From NCBI GenBank assembly GCA_021613335.1, contig JAJTWR010000101.1:140001-204000 (forward strand): a stretch of DNA of 64,000 nucleotides. The letters run 5' to 3'. Numbering within the stretch: the first letter of the stretch is position 1; every line of letters starts with the position of its first letter. The translations under genes and the position numbers were made by a program. This DNA is from Whitmania pigra (Eukaryota; Annelida; Clitellata; Hirudinida; Haemopidae). Below, piece after piece: positions 1 through 14,465 of the stretch. The notes beneath the pieces are model-generated. The model made no database searches and was not told the origin of the DNA. It saw nothing but the letters and a program-made list of their open reading frames with translations.

Positions 1-14
1 CAACCAGGCATGCT

Positions 15-154
15 TCTGTTTATGGAAGTATGACAATTATTTTCTGTTTATGGAAGTATGATAATTATTTTCTGTTTATGGAAGTATGATAATTATTTTC
101 TGTTTATGGAAGTATGATAATTATTTTCTGTTTATGGAAGTATGATAATTATTT
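15..154. repeat. 28-bp tandem repeat, 5 copies
   Basis: Five head-to-tail copies of a 28-bp unit beginning TCTGTTTATGGAAGTATGAT, nearly identical. The first copy has GAC where the others have GAT. The array ends just before a SINE. The 13-mer GTTTATGGAAGTA also occurs inside a coding exon at about 2388-2400. Confidence 0.95.
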
Positions 155-174
155 TCAGGAGCTCTGAAACTTTT

Positions 175-385
175 CTAGCGCTTGGCTCTATTTCAGAGGA
201 TGTTAAGCTATTTTAGCAGCATAATAGTAGCCTCAGAGGCGTTTCTTGTTACAATTTATATTGCGCTCCTTTCCAATGGCGCTTGTGGCAGTGCCGGCTG
301 GATTTCAGACGCGACACATTACCAATGTCATTGCATTCGCATTCAGAAGCACAATCTATTCAGCCGACCTGCAGGGCATTCTTTT
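175..385 (-). mobile_element. tRNA-derived SINE (family A)
   Basis: On the minus strand the copy has an A-box-like TCGGCTGAATAG, a decayed B-box region, and the body motif AAGGAGCGCAATATAAAT followed by CGCCTCTGAGGC. The same order is seen at about 9.14, 14.3, 16.5, 39.6 and 52.4 kb. It lies directly upstream of the acceptor of the EGF exon. Confidence 0.7.
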
Positions 386-430
386 AATATCCTGCATATA
401 AATAAAAAATGTTCCGCCTCTTTACAACAG

Positions 431-3166
<2,736 letters not shown>

Positions 3167-3676
3167 TTGGAACTTCTGATTGAAAGGAGGCTAAATTCAG
3201 GAAATAAAAAGAACACAAAATTGGAAAACGTTTTTTCTTGGTACAGATTACTTTTTCTCTTTTTTTTTTTTTAAAAATCTTTTTATCGTAAGCTATTCGT
3301 GTACTTGCATTAATACTTAATCTAGTCGAATTAAATGTACTTTAGAGGTCTGAAATTGTTGTCACCAACCCGGCCAATTTTGTTCAAAGTTTCAGCGAAA
3401 TAAACGATTTGTAGCTTTAAAATGCATGCAGATGATAAAATTGTGACGAAAATAATATTTTAAATAAATGTAAGCTACCTATTTTAAAAGTAGTTTACTT
3501 TAGTTGCAGTGTCAACAATGCTGTTTTATAATTTCTGAAACGTGAATAAACTTCCTATTCTGAAAAAAAATATAGAAATATTTTACTGAGTACAAAAAAT
3601 GAATGAAGGCTATACTTAACTGTGCTCCAACTTGCCATCATAATATGATCCTGGATGTGTTTTATGGAGGTTCAGC

Positions 3677-3786
3677 TTTATTATTATTATTATTATTACA
3701 ATTATTATTATTATTATTATCATCATTATCATTATTATTATCATTATTATTATTACAATTATTATTATTATTGTTATTATTATTAA
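3677..3786. repeat. (ATT)n microsatellite
   Basis: About 110 bp of ATT with ATC and ACA interruptions, in the intergenic spacer. The 3210-3660 stretch before it is plain AT-rich sequence with no gene I can support. Confidence 0.9.
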
Positions 3787-3869
3787 AGTCAAATCACTAT
3801 TTTCAGAAATATGATCAATTTCTTTCCGTTAATGGTTAAACGGGTGTAATAGTTCAAATTGAAAGTGCT

Positions 3870-4435
3870 AAAACATTATGAATAATAACATTTAGCACTT
3901 TCCTCTTGTAGAGGCTTTCTGTTTAATATTTTGTACATGAGGTATAAATGTGAGATTTCGTCAATATAAACACCAAGATCTCTGGTAATGGAAACATGTT
4001 CGAGGTTACTGATCACTGATGAAATATTGGTGTGTTGGGTGTTTTGTGTCATAACGACTGTAAACGTGACATACACAACACTTCTCCGAAGCTAACTTTA
4101 ACTGCCATGTGTCACTCCAATCTATGAGCTTATCAATTGCACTCTGTAGGTTATGACTAGAGTCAGAGCAGACATAGAGCTTGATATCATCGACAAACAG
4201 AATTATCTTGACATTAGGTATTGTCAATTAAGTCATTAATAAAATGAGAAAAAGTGTCAAATCACTTGTAACACGTTTTGGTCTAGATAAAATTCTATCT
4301 ATTTGCACCTGTTGAGTTCTGTCTAGTAGAAAACTTGAGGGCCAGTGGAATAAGTCACCAGAGATGCCATAAGACTGGATTTTCTGTAAAAGTCTGAGTT
4401 GTGAGACGGGATCGAAGGCTTTTTGAAGCATTAAT
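3870..4435 (-). pseudogene. Non-LTR retrotransposon reverse-transcriptase fragment, broken
   Basis: Three overlapping minus-strand frames give pieces of a LINE reverse transcriptase in the correct order. KAFDPVSQLRLLQKIQSYGI comes first. LFVDDIKLY follows, a variant of the catalytic F-A-D-D box with Val for Ala. The last piece is a thumb-like region with LGVYID and LYLMYKILN. The frames are separated by frameshifts, and neither the 5' nor the 3' part is present. It is a dead fragment of a Jockey/CR1-type element; the clade is not resolved. Confidence 0.8.
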
Positions 4436-4439
4436 TTAG

Positions 4440-5380
4440 TTATATAAATTTTTTTAAATAAATTTTTATTGATCCGTTTTTACGATTATATTTTATAAAG
4501 CCAGAAAATTGTTGAGTAACTTATTAGCTCATTAACTCGCCAATAAATAAAAATTAATAAATAAAAACTAAACTAAATCATAAATGTGGTCACGACAGAA
4601 TCAACTAATGTAATCAGACAATTGAAATCACTTACGACGATAAGGTTATTCATTCGTTAATAATTTATTTTAATTAACTTTTTTTTTTTATTTTTCTTAT
4701 TGATATTTCGCATTTGGTGCTTTCCAGACCAACCCAAAACTAATGGCATCAAAGCCACTAAAGGCAATTATCATTGGAACGCCTAAGGGATAAAACTTTA
4801 TTCATAAATATAATTGCATAACAGTGGTGTTTTTCATTCCGTTAGGTTGATTGGTGCTTAAATTTTTGCATTTATTAACTATTTGTTAAGTAATTAATGA
4901 AAATCATTTTTAATATTTTACATTATTATAGTGATACTTGGTATTTCGCTAACAAGTTATGCAATCTCTAACTCTCTGTGATTCAACCAGGGTCGCTGTC
5001 AAGCTATTTCGTCCACTATGTTATCAATTTGTTAATGGAATTAAACAAATTATAAATAAATAAAACATAAATAAAGGCGTTAATGAATAATAAAAACAAT
5101 CTAAAAAGTGTCCAATTGTTATAATTTTATGGAAACACCTTTGTTAGTATAGAATGCCATTCTAGTAAGCATAAGTTTCATATTGAGTTTAGGACCCCCG
5201 GACATTAATAAAAAAAAAAACAAACATTTTATTTTGGTATTCCAATGTCAATTCAATGATGCAAAGATGGTAATGAAGTCGTAACAAAATTTTTACTTAA
5301 AGATTTATTGTTTGACATGAAATGTCTATTTGGAGACAATTTACTTAAGCATAAGATGAACAGATTTTCTAGACTGAAAT
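4440..5380. other. AT-rich intergenic spacer
   Basis: No coding exon, repeat array or RNA gene could be recognised here on either strand. Confidence 0.6.
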
Positions 5381-5381
5381 A

Positions 5382-6114
5382 TTATTTTATCGATGTCACC
5401 ACACAGATAGCAGCACAAACAATAACTCCGGTTAGGCAAATTGAAACATATGCATTATAAGGTGTGTAACAAGTTTGTTTAGGAGGTTGTGGTTGTATGC
5501 ACTTGGGACACTTTTGTTCCTGTTATTTAAATCAAATAATTACATCTTTTTTTAAGCAAAATCTTTAAATAGCTATTGGTTAATTGTTATTTGGAAAGGC
5601 TAACATTACTGACCTTTTTCACCCTGTGAGTGACGCAATTATCATGGAAAATGTGACCACATTTAAATTTAACAACTATATCTGTGTCGAAGAAGAAAAC
5701 ACAGCATGTGCTACACTCAGGATTCAATTTAACCACACTCCTGCACACTGGACACGTTCGGCTCTGTTCTCGAAAGGTTAATCGATTTTAAGTAAAATCA
5801 ATAAATTACAACACTGTTGGTTAAATATTAAATTGTGTGTGTGTGTAATTTATTAACATCCGTATTGGTTAAACATTAATTAAGTTGATTTTACTGACCT
5901 GTTTCAACCAAGGAACAATGCAACTCTTATCGTATACGTGACCGCATGAAAGTTTAACTAAATCCTCGATTTTAATGTGGTCGAGGCATATGCTACACTC
6001 ACGTCCCGATTCCAGTACTGAATTATCTATACAAAATCATCAGATGATTATAAACAAGTTTTTCGGTAAAAGGACTCCCATAAGATGCTAGCCACATTCA
6101 AACTTACTCTTCAT
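5382..6114 (-). CDS. Tandem-RING protein with C-terminal membrane anchor (140 aa)
   Basis: Four exons are rebuilt on the minus strand: 6114-6108 (ATG AAG A), 6026-5899, 5763-5614 and 5519-5382 (stop TAA). Donors are GTAAGT, GTCAGT and GTCAGT, acceptors end in AG, and the phases (1, 0, 0) match. RING 1 starts ECSICLDHIKIEDLVKL, continues with SCGHVYDKSC, and is completed across the exon 2/3 junction by WLKQ and SRTCPVCR. RING 2 starts ECSTCCVFFFD, continues with KCGHIFHDNC, and is completed across the exon 3/4 junction by EQKCPKC. Both fingers are split at the same place, just before the last CxxC pair, so the second probably arose by duplication. The C-terminal 20 residues form a hydrophobic helix (VSICLTGVIVCAAICVVTSI) followed by Lys. 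A tail-anchored E3 ubiquitin ligase is inferred. An upstream 5'UTR exon cannot be excluded. Confidence 0.75.
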
Positions 6115-7028
6115 TTTCTTGTTAGCAGTCGTGCAAAATAGTTGATTTGTCGGATATTAATATTTCTGCTTTATCAAGTTATTATTTGTAACTTCTTAAA
6201 AGATTGCATTCCATATTAAAATATATTTCTATGCCATACCAAAACATTATCAACATTAATATTAAGAAATAATAATTCGTCGTTTACATTTAATACTGTT
6301 TTCAGCGACAAAATGAAATGGCATCATATGCTTTAATATTCTCATAGTATCACGTAAGTAAGAAAAATAAATGTATTCTTATTAATTTATAAAAACTAAT
6401 CTCAGCAATTTAACTTTTCACGATTTAAATTATTGCAGCAAATGAAAATCAAATACTAACGATAATCAATCACAGCTGTTTTCAATCTTCGAGCAAAAAG
6501 TGAATTAGAACATTGACATAAAATTTCGCCATCTCTTTCAAATCATTTAGAAGATCAGGTAATGTCTTGCATTAAAATAAAATTATATGTTAAATTTTGG
6601 ACGGAAAAAATAAAATTTTAATTTTAATTTTAAAATAATTTACATCAAATCCAAATAAAAATTTTATTTAACATTTATTGTAATCGGAAGATAATTTTAA
6701 ATACAAAATATTCTTTATTTAATATCTTTCTATTTTAATTGTTGAGGATATCAGTTTAGCGAACTTGCTAATTTGAAAGAAGATAATAAATTATCAATAT
6801 TTTAAATATCATTATTTTGTTTGAAACCAAAATGTATGACTTGCGAATATATATTTCTTTTTTGTTTATGGCCGATAATACTAAACCCAGTAATTTTACT
6901 AGGATGTTTAATAATATTAATAATGGTATTGATATTATAAAATGAATGAAGGAAACGGGTTTTATTACCCTACCAAATTCAGCAATATTCAATAAGTGTA
7001 TATTTATTGAAAATCAAATGCATTACAT
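6115..7028. other. AT-rich spacer between RING and LRR genes
   Basis: It holds the promoter side of the RING gene and the 3' flank of the next minus-strand gene. I saw no exon, repeat or clear promoter motif. Confidence 0.5.
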
Positions 7029-9974
7029 TTAACAGTGCAGGTTTATTAAGGACACCTGATTCGTGTTAAGGGCTTTCACTAATCGTGCAATCTCTTTCTG
7101 CTGACGATGATCGCTGTATTTATACGTCGAGTTGACAAAATTGTTCAGTTTCCTGAAATAAATTTTATTGTATGGTCTAATGGATGGCAAAAGAAATAAG
7201 ATGATTTTTATTTATAGTTGACATAAGACATGAATTATTATTTTAAACTAACTTTGTAAAGTCTGGGCTCCAAAATCTTGTTTTGAAATTGATTAAATTC
7301 CTTTCAATAAATTGAATTATAATGTTAATAAGCTTGTGATGCATATTAAAAACTGTGATTGTGCACTAACCAATATGATATTTGAACAAAATCACGCCAT
7401 CTCATGAAGTCCAAAATTCCCTTAATTGTGAGCCCACGTTTTAAAATGAATATACTTTTTAATATTATAATAATTGTAATAAGAGGACTAAGATTCTCAT
7501 GAGAGGAGCAACCTATCCGACATATTAAGGTAACACCGTCATGATTAATCCTAAGATTACAAAATGTTTATATCTGACAACCTTTTCAAATTTCTTGAAT
7601 TCGTGGGCAGTTAAGAATGACGACACGTCCTGATTTTCGTTCATCTCAAGTAATGACATTAGACGCCCAGTACATTTTGTATAGTCGTAAAACGAACAGG
7701 TAAAGTCCATGAAATTCAAATGGGAATGTATATACTTACCTGAACCGAACTAAAAGGAAAAGCTATAAAATATAAAATATTATGTTAAGAAAGAAAAATT
7801 AACCTTCTTTGCAAACATCGTCGTGTTTTTTGGTAAGTCATCATAATGGGTTCCCGCGTAGTTCAATATTTTGCCATTCAGGAAATTAAACTCAGCTCTG
7901 CAATACAAAAATGAAGAGGTAATCCAGCAACGGTGAAATTAGTACCACATTATATGTTTTAAACCAGTATGTAAAAAAAAGACCATCTGATAGAGATCAT
8001 TAATTGGAGATCTTACGTTAAATTCTTAGATGGAAGTGTAAGATTCTCAAGTTTGGGCAGTATCTCGACAAACTTCGGAATTTCCGTGCTATGGCAAATG
8101 TCTTTGAGGTCGCTTTTGATATCCAGCGTTCTGATGGTAATATCAAATTTTTATTTTTAATTTGTGTAAATTCGCATCAATAAATTTGTTTGTATTTAAA
8201 CGATTTAATGAAAGCACTTTTTAAATTAATTGTTTATTAGCATCGGCTGCAAAGCTAGATGATTAAGAACGGGATTCGAATCCTTGCAACCACCATGAAA
8301 GAAGTCTTAACCATTAGACCATGCATTTTTTAATCATTATGCCATTTATACAGTGCCCTTATAAGACCAGTAGTTTTATAAACATATCTCTGGCGGTGCA
8401 GGCTGGTTGCGAAGACTTCACATAATAACTATCACCACCTCAGGAACAAAACCCATTCGAAATAATTCCTTACCTTAACTTTTTGAGATGAACAGTCGAA
8501 TCCAGAATACAAGCATTGAAACTTGGCATGTCAAATGACAATGTTTCTAAGTTTGTTAAATCTTTCGTCGAGCTGAGAAATTTCTTAATCATTTTTAACT
8601 CCTTGTCATCAAACGAAGTACTGTCATAAATACAGAGAATCTTTAATGTGTCGGAACATGAGAGCAGATCAAATTTGCAGAGTAGGTGTGCAGGTACTGA
8701 TGAGATGTCAATGTAAAGTTTCTTCAGTTTTGCAAATTTTATGGATTTATTCTTGGAGTAATCATTCATGCGAGATCTGAAAAATATATCAAGATAAACT
8801 TTTAATAATGACAACGATAATATCAGCAATAATGACATTCAAAAATATTTTTTCCATCACACCTGACAATAACGTGAATAATTCTATAAAAATAAAATAC
8901 ATAATTAGATGTCTGAATTATTTACAACTAGTGATGTAATTTATAATTTTTGAAAAAAACATAAGAGTTACATTATATATCGATACATTAAGAGTAATAA
9001 TCACACTCAAATTAAATCCTATAATCATTAAAAATATAAAACATTGTAATTTATTTTTAAAAAAATGATACATTAATGTTTCTGCCAGCATTACAAGATA
9101 CTTAGTCATAAAATCTTTATCAAATTTTGAGTAATTTAACCTGCAGGTTAGCTGAATGGGTTGCTTTCCTGCATAATAATAATCGATAATGGCAACCCCA
9201 TTATGTGTCGTGTTCGAAACCCACTCTGCACTGCTGCTAGCGCCTATGGGAAGGAGCGCCATATCAATGGTTACAAAAAGCGCCTCTAACGCTATGCATA
9301 TGGCGCTATATAAATGTAGTTACAATTACATTTATGATCAATCCAAATCATCTCAGTTATGCAAAGGACTATAATAAAATAAAATAAATTTATGATCACA
9401 CGCCCACTGTTTTGCATACCTATTTTTCATAGGTCCCAACGGACAACTGATTTCAATAATTTCAAGCGTTGAAGAGAATTTTTTGACGACATTCATCATG
9501 GCTTCCGTCATGCCGTATGATTGAAACGACAGTTGCCTGAGTGGAAAATTTGACTCTGCGATGTTCAACAGGTCCTTCTCTATCAACGGTCCCATTGTAG
9601 GGTAAATGTTTGCCCACTGTAGAGCCTCCCTAATTGGAAGGCATGCTTTCAAGTATTTGTCAGGTATTATCCAATATATTATATGACTTGTCGTTAGAAT
9701 ATCCTCGAACAATCTCGGTGTTAGACAAATTCCTTTCTTCACAACTTTTGCAAATAATTTATAGATATTTGGTTACCAAGACTTTCAAGAAAATTGATTA
9801 AAATTTGTCAAACTTTGAAGTAATTATATCTCAAGGCTACGATCAAATATATTATACCTTTGTAACCTTCTTGGTCATATTCTAAAAATATTTTGTTAAA
9901 ATTGACAACAGTTTTTTGTAAGAGGCAGTTTCGCAAACTTTCAACATTTTTCTTCTTAGAGCTTTGGATTGATG
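7029..9974 (-). CDS. Leucine-rich-repeat-like (F-box/LRR style) protein, 5' end unresolved
   Basis: Eight minus-strand exons are rebuilt: 9974-9858, 9744-9420, 8776-8474, 8130-8017, 7897-7804, 7762-7740, 7550-7371 and 7152-7029 (stop TAA). Every junction is GT-AG and all codon phases agree, giving about 425 residues. Spaced hydrophobic motifs resemble degenerate leucine-rich repeats: LRQLSFQSYG, TLEIIEISCPLG, LKKLYIDISSVPAHLL, TLKILCIYD, NLETLSFDMPSF and LENLTLPS. The protein ends QVSLINLHC. The 23-nt exon at 7762-7740 is supported because it restores phase between its neighbours. The 41-nt intron before it is among the shortest here. Introns contain SINEs at 9.14-9.32 kb and 8.24-8.33 kb. 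The N-terminal exon and any F-box were not found. An open stretch at 10583-10371 might be an upstream exon but its phase does not join cleanly. Function is unknown; a substrate-receptor role is only a guess. Confidence 0.65.
8240..8332 (-). mobile_element. tRNA-derived SINE (family B)
   Basis: The minus strand reads GCATGGTCTAATGGTTAAGAC (A box), then GGATTCGAATCC (a perfect B box), then ATCATCTAGCTTTGCAGC and CGATGCTAATAAAC. The same head and tail are seen at 22.2 and 52.8 kb. It lies in an intron of the LRR-like gene. Confidence 0.75.
9137..9385 (+). mobile_element. tRNA-derived SINE (family A) with 3' tail
   Basis: This is the most complete family-A copy. It carries an A-box-like GGTTAGCTGAATGGG, a B box GTGTTCGAAACCC, and the body with GGGAAGGAGCGC and GCGCTATATAAATG. 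The short tail repeat CCAAATCATCTCAGTTATGC, with GGACTATAA and A-rich sequence, follows. It sits in an intron of the LRR-like gene. Confidence 0.8.
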
Positions 9975-10329
9975 CTGTCACAAGAAATAACTATTTCAAA
10001 AGAAGTATGAAAGACACAAAGAGTTTTTGAACTAACGCATTATTTGTGGTAAGATTGCAAATTAGCTTTCAAACTTCAGTAAATTTTATTGGTGGATAAT
10101 CAGGCGTTATAAATTTTCGCCCATAACCCCAAACACAAAGATATTAATTTGCAGTAGTATAATTTTAAAGTTTAATTTTGAAAAATTATATTCGAATTTT
10201 AATACATAATTTTGCACAGATAAATTACTTACAATATTTAACTTGTAATTAATTACTAACACTGATTTATTTGTTTCACCTAAATTACAATGTTTATAAT
10301 ACGGTATTTGGGTGATCCAAGGTGACACA

Positions 10330-11320
10330 TCTGATGTCCTAACATATTACGATGTATTATTATACTGCTTTTATTTGACTTCCAAAAGCAGCAAACTTTT
10401 CAATTTTAGAAAACAGTACTGATGAGAGGTTCTTGTGATGGAAATTCTGAAGAAAATCTTCGTAGGCAATGGTGGCGAAACATTTTGATGGTTAAATACA
10501 TCAATGTTGTTTCCAACTGACGATCTAATTATGAATCTGTTAAGTGATGCGTCAGTCAGATTGTCTTCAATTAAAGAAAACATTAATATTAACGTCTAAA
10601 TCAAATCATGTTAATTAAAAGATTTTCAGAATTTATCAATATTAGGACAGTTTAAATATGAGCACTTAGTGACTCTTCACAGTGATGTTTTCATCCAATC
10701 TTTCTATAACCTTTTTTAAGCAAGCTCTTCAAAGAATAGCTTAATGGAGGTATTGCGCAACTCTTAAATTCAAATAATTCAATTTACCGCAATATTATTT
10801 ATTTATTTGTTAAACCTAAGTCGCCAATAGTTTAAACTCATATGGTCACTGTTTCGCAGTTAGTAACTTTGTTTCTTATTGAATCAAGGATTTATTTTTG
10901 TAATTTATTGAGAATTACAAAAAACATGAATAATTGCCTACAAATCTTTCTTAATCACTACAAATCTGGTAATGGAAATGGTAACTGGAAATGCATCTTT
11001 AAACGAATAAATCCAATTGAAAAAATAATTGTAATAAAAAACAAACTATAAATGTAATCGCAACATTAAAATTATTTTTGTAAGTTATTAAATTAAATAT
11101 TTAAATTTTATTTTAAATGCTGGTATACATTACAAACCTTTACAAAATACTATATGTCATCAAATTAATACCATTCCAATTGATAACTAATAAGTTATAA
11201 GTATCTCAAACTAAAGCAAAGTTTACAGAAGAATGGCCTAAAATTATTGGGATGAATATCTCTTAAATAAATATTTCTTTTATAAATAACTTTTTTTGTA
11301 ATAAATCAGTTATTAACATC
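10330..11320. other. Spacer between LRR-like and Y-box loci
   Basis: AT-rich. The only notable item is a minus-strand open stretch at 10583-10371, starting MFSLIEDNLTDASLNRF. It could be a 5' exon of the LRR-like gene but lacks a phase-compatible junction. Confidence 0.35.
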
Positions 11321-11387
11321 TTTAATGTTTATTATGACATGCTGACAATCTTCCACTCCGCCGTCGTCATCATCATTTCAAAATCCC

Positions 11388-14190
11388 TCATTGAGACTTG
11401 ATGACCCCAGTTTCGGTAAGGGCGCCATCTCTGGATTCATTTGTGAGGTCAGATCTATCCACTGGTGCCGCCGGCGGTGACGATGGCGATGCCTTTGCTT
11501 CCACGTCTTGGTTCGATGGCTTCTCCTTATTGATTCCCTCCAATTGTTCGGATGGCACCTGTAGTTGGTCCACTGCTGCATTCCGCTGTTCTTGCCTTTG
11601 ATCAGGCTCCTCGATCGGCTTCTGGTCTTCTACTTCTGTCAGTGGAGTGTCTTTCAGTGAGATATCATTGAAGGCAGCTTTGAGTTCCTCAGCAAAAGGA
11701 GTTTCGCGAACGCTCGAAAAGTGTAGTTCCCCGTTCTGATCTAGTCGGATTTGATCTTCAGCTGGATGACCTTGACCCGAGTGACCTTCATCCTGGTTGG
11801 ACGCTTGCTGTTGGTGCTTCTCATCCTCTTCTTCTTCCTCCTCCTCTTTGATGAGCATTCTTTTAATGTGCTTGGCAAAGACACTCTCACAGGCCAGTCT
11901 CAGCTCGTGTTGGACCTCCTGTAGAATCAGCTGCTTGATCTGATCTAGGTAAATCTCCTTCTTCATTTGGTTTAGGTCAATCATTTTTTTAACATCCTCG
12001 ACCTTAAAAAATAATAGACACGGTTGGTTAGAAAATTAGGTTATTTGAAAATTGTGCTATAAAACATTATCTATTAAGTTACTAAACGTTATCGGCTTCA
12101 CGACTTTTTATTTAACCTTAATTAGTACTACAATTATTATTTCTAACATATGCCTAACTTCAACAGAATTTATTACAATTCATTCGAACCGACCAGAGAC
12201 TGGGTAGCTAGCCCCGCCTCACAAAGCTCCGCCTCTAATTTTGCAGTATCATCCAATGAGCTTGCATCACTCAGGTCAGTGGGCTGAGCGATTGGCCGTG
12301 AACAGCAGGATTTACTGCAGGCGGAGTTGTGGCTGTAGTACGGAAGAGAGTTGTTGTTGCTGTTGTTGTTTACATTGCATTGTTGTTGGCGAAGACAAGG
12401 CAAAATCACATGATTGCCATGTACGTCACCGGCTCCACCTTCTTCATTAAATGAGTGCCCGTAGTAGGAGGGGTTACACAGATGCTGAGCAGGGCATTGG
12501 TGATGGCCCCCTGCCTCCTAAATTACAATTAAAATGGAATTAATTGACATGTGTTGGCAACGCCTTGTAAACCTTTTGATTAAAACTTGTAATTTAAATT
12601 ATACCTGACAATAGCAAACCTGTCCACAGTGGAATGCTTTTTCACCGGCCAAGAAGTTCACTTTGGACTGTTGATGAGTCAGATATTCAGGTTTCAGTCT
12701 GGTGCTAGTTATATTCGGTTCGTTTGTGATGTGACTTCCTCTTTTGAATATTTAATTTATATAGTTACTTCCTCTTTTGAATATTTAATTTATATAGTTA
12801 CTTCCTCTGTTGAATATTTAATTTATATAGTTAATGATCAAATGATTTAGAAAATATTTACGACAACTCAAATAAAATCGAGCGCAGCTACTGATGGTGC
12901 TAAGGATGTCGTTTTAATGAGTCCGTGTAAAACTATAAGTGTATGTTCTATTGTAATTTTGGGAATACTGTAAGCCTAGAGAAAACATTTCAAGACAATA
13001 AGATTCAATTTGTTGGTAATGAGACTTCCCCTTTTGAATAATTAATTTACATCTTAAAATTTCTGAAGCTCAATTTAGAATTTTCTCTAAGATAGAATTG
13101 AGTAGTAGATAAGTTTTATTTTTAATGGCTGTTTTCACGCCCTAATCTGCTAGGCTATCACAACGTATCTAGCACCAATTTCATGTACCCAATTACCATT
13201 ACCTGGCTACCATTACCTGTTCAATATAGGGTGTTGATGAAAATGTCCGCGCTGGCTGGATGGGTAATAAGAGCCAGAAGTCCCTCCCCCAAGCACTGGT
13301 TGAGCACCCTCGTGGCTGCTTGGATAGAAAGGCACTGAACTCGAACTCAGGGCACATGCAGATGGTCTGTCTCCCGATGCTCCATTCTGAATTATTAATA
13401 TAATTGTGGTTATTATTTACTCATTAGTTACTTAAAGAATATATTACGCTTATTTTATCTAAAAGTTGAGGATACAATGAAATTAACAATTAATGTAAAG
13501 AACAATTTTTAAATTATTCTAGAAGATTAATATAGCAAGCGATATTCAAACACTGAAAGCGCACTCACAGCAGCCATACTGCCTACGCCAATTGTGGCGC
13601 CATTGGCGGTGTTAAGGTTGCAGCCCTGTGGGCGAAGATCATCATGACCAATCAGGTACGAGCCTTGAAGCCTCGATCTAAGTTTGTTACTGAAACGTTT
13701 GATGGAGGCGTGGATACTGCCGATAACTGGTTGCCAGTTTGGTCCAGTAACATTGGCAGCTTCTATACCCTTGATGCCCTCTACAAGATCAAACTCTACA
13801 GCCTCTCCGTCACCAAGGGACCTCAGTAGCTTGTTAGGGTTGCACCTTGTGATGGCTGTCTGATGGACAAATATGTCCTCTTTCGTGTCATCCCTAATGT
13901 GTGGAATGTTTTTGTAGTTCAAGATAGGGAAACGGTTAATCCGAGCAATTAGTTATTAAAATTGATAATCATGATAATAAGCCTGTTCGTTGTGTGATTG
14001 CAGATAGAGTCTTTAGTACGTGTGCTATTTTTGATTAATTTAATTAAATAATTGAAATTTGATAATTAAATTGTTACAAAAAGCTAATCATGCTTAAAAT
14101 TAATCACTTGAAATTTTCAAAATCACCTTGTGATGAAGCCATAACCATTCTTGAAGTTGAACCACTTTACGGTGCCTGGTATTCTAGCAT
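11388..14190 (-). CDS. YBX: Y-box / cold-shock domain protein, N-terminus beyond exon 14190
   Basis: The exons with the cold-shock domain are secure. Exon A at 14190-14127 gives [17 protein letters not shown] with the RNP1 motif KNGYGFI. Exon B at 13893-13569 continues [37 protein letters not shown] and [15 protein letters not shown], a close match to the Y-box family. Donors are GTGATT and GTGAGT. Downstream the exons are C at 13386-13217, D at 12667-12605, E from 12517, and F at 12002-11388 (stop TGA; polyA signal AATAAA on the minus strand at 11333-11328). Joining B-D-E keeps phase and ends at a TAA near 12173. Joining B-C-E reads E in another frame, which can use a GT donor before its stop to reach F in phase. 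F encodes an acidic, Glu-rich tail. The Arg-rich islands of vertebrate YBX1 are absent. An RNA/DNA-binding, translation-controlling role is inferred from the family. Confidence 0.8.
12173..12517 (-). CDS. Y-box gene exon E, open in two frames (alternative 3' end)
   Basis: After the acceptor (TTTAG at 12518) one frame is open for 114 codons to a TAA at about 12173. It contains [18 protein letters not shown], an Asn/Gln-rich stretch, and an ordered acidic end with [20 protein letters not shown]. An AATAAA overlaps the stop. A second frame, entered with phase 2 from exon C, reads [20 protein letters not shown], then THLMKKVEP, and stops near 12407 unless a GT donor (after GAGCCG or AAGAAG) is used. 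Both have protein-like composition. Which one is expressed cannot be decided from sequence. Confidence 0.5.
   Translation of the reverse strand, partial: EAGGHHQCPAQHLCNPSYYGHSFNEEGGAGDVHGNHVILPCLRQQQCNVNNNSNNNSLPYYSHNSACSKSCCSRPIAQPTDLSDASSLDDTAKLEAELCEAGLATQSLVGSNEL
12735..12833. repeat. 33-bp tandem repeat, 3 copies
   Basis: Three copies of a 33-bp unit starting CTTCCTCTTTTGAATATTTA, the third with one substitution (CTGTTG). A diverged single copy is at about 13024. It lies in an intron of the Y-box gene. Confidence 0.95.
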
Positions 14191-14294
14191 CTACGAAAAT
14201 GTCGTACGCTTTGTAAGAGCACAAATTTGTTTTTTTTTCTGAGTTGATTTTTGTAGCGCGATGTGCGGTTTATTTTTGGAAATGCAATTAGTCG

Positions 14295-14465
14295 ATATTT
14301 TGAGTGCCGTATGTGTCCAAATAGGATGTGAAGGTACTTTTTAACCATTTGTAGAGAGCCCCTAACCGAGAGCGCTCACTGGCATTACAGGCAGGGTTGC
14401 GGACACGACACATAACGACTGTTGCCGCAGGAACGCAACCCCTTCGACCAACTCCTTGCCAACAA
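14295..14465 (-). mobile_element. tRNA-derived SINE (family A)
   Basis: The minus strand has GTTGGTCGAAGGGGTTGCG, the motif ATGTGTCGTGTCCGCAACCC, and the GAGCGC and GGGGCTCT body. Diverged copy upstream of Y-box exon A. From here to 15430 I see no exon; the first Y-box coding exon should lie somewhere upstream. Confidence 0.65.

Noticed and set aside
182..430. First half of a 92-codon + frame
   Set aside because: It is an inverted SINE; only the part after the acceptor at 430 belongs to the EGF exon, in another frame.
7525..7719. 64-codon minus-strand frame MNFMDFTCSFYDYTKC
   Set aside because: It falls inside the intron (7739-7551) that gives a phase-correct LRR gene; its own junctions do not fit.
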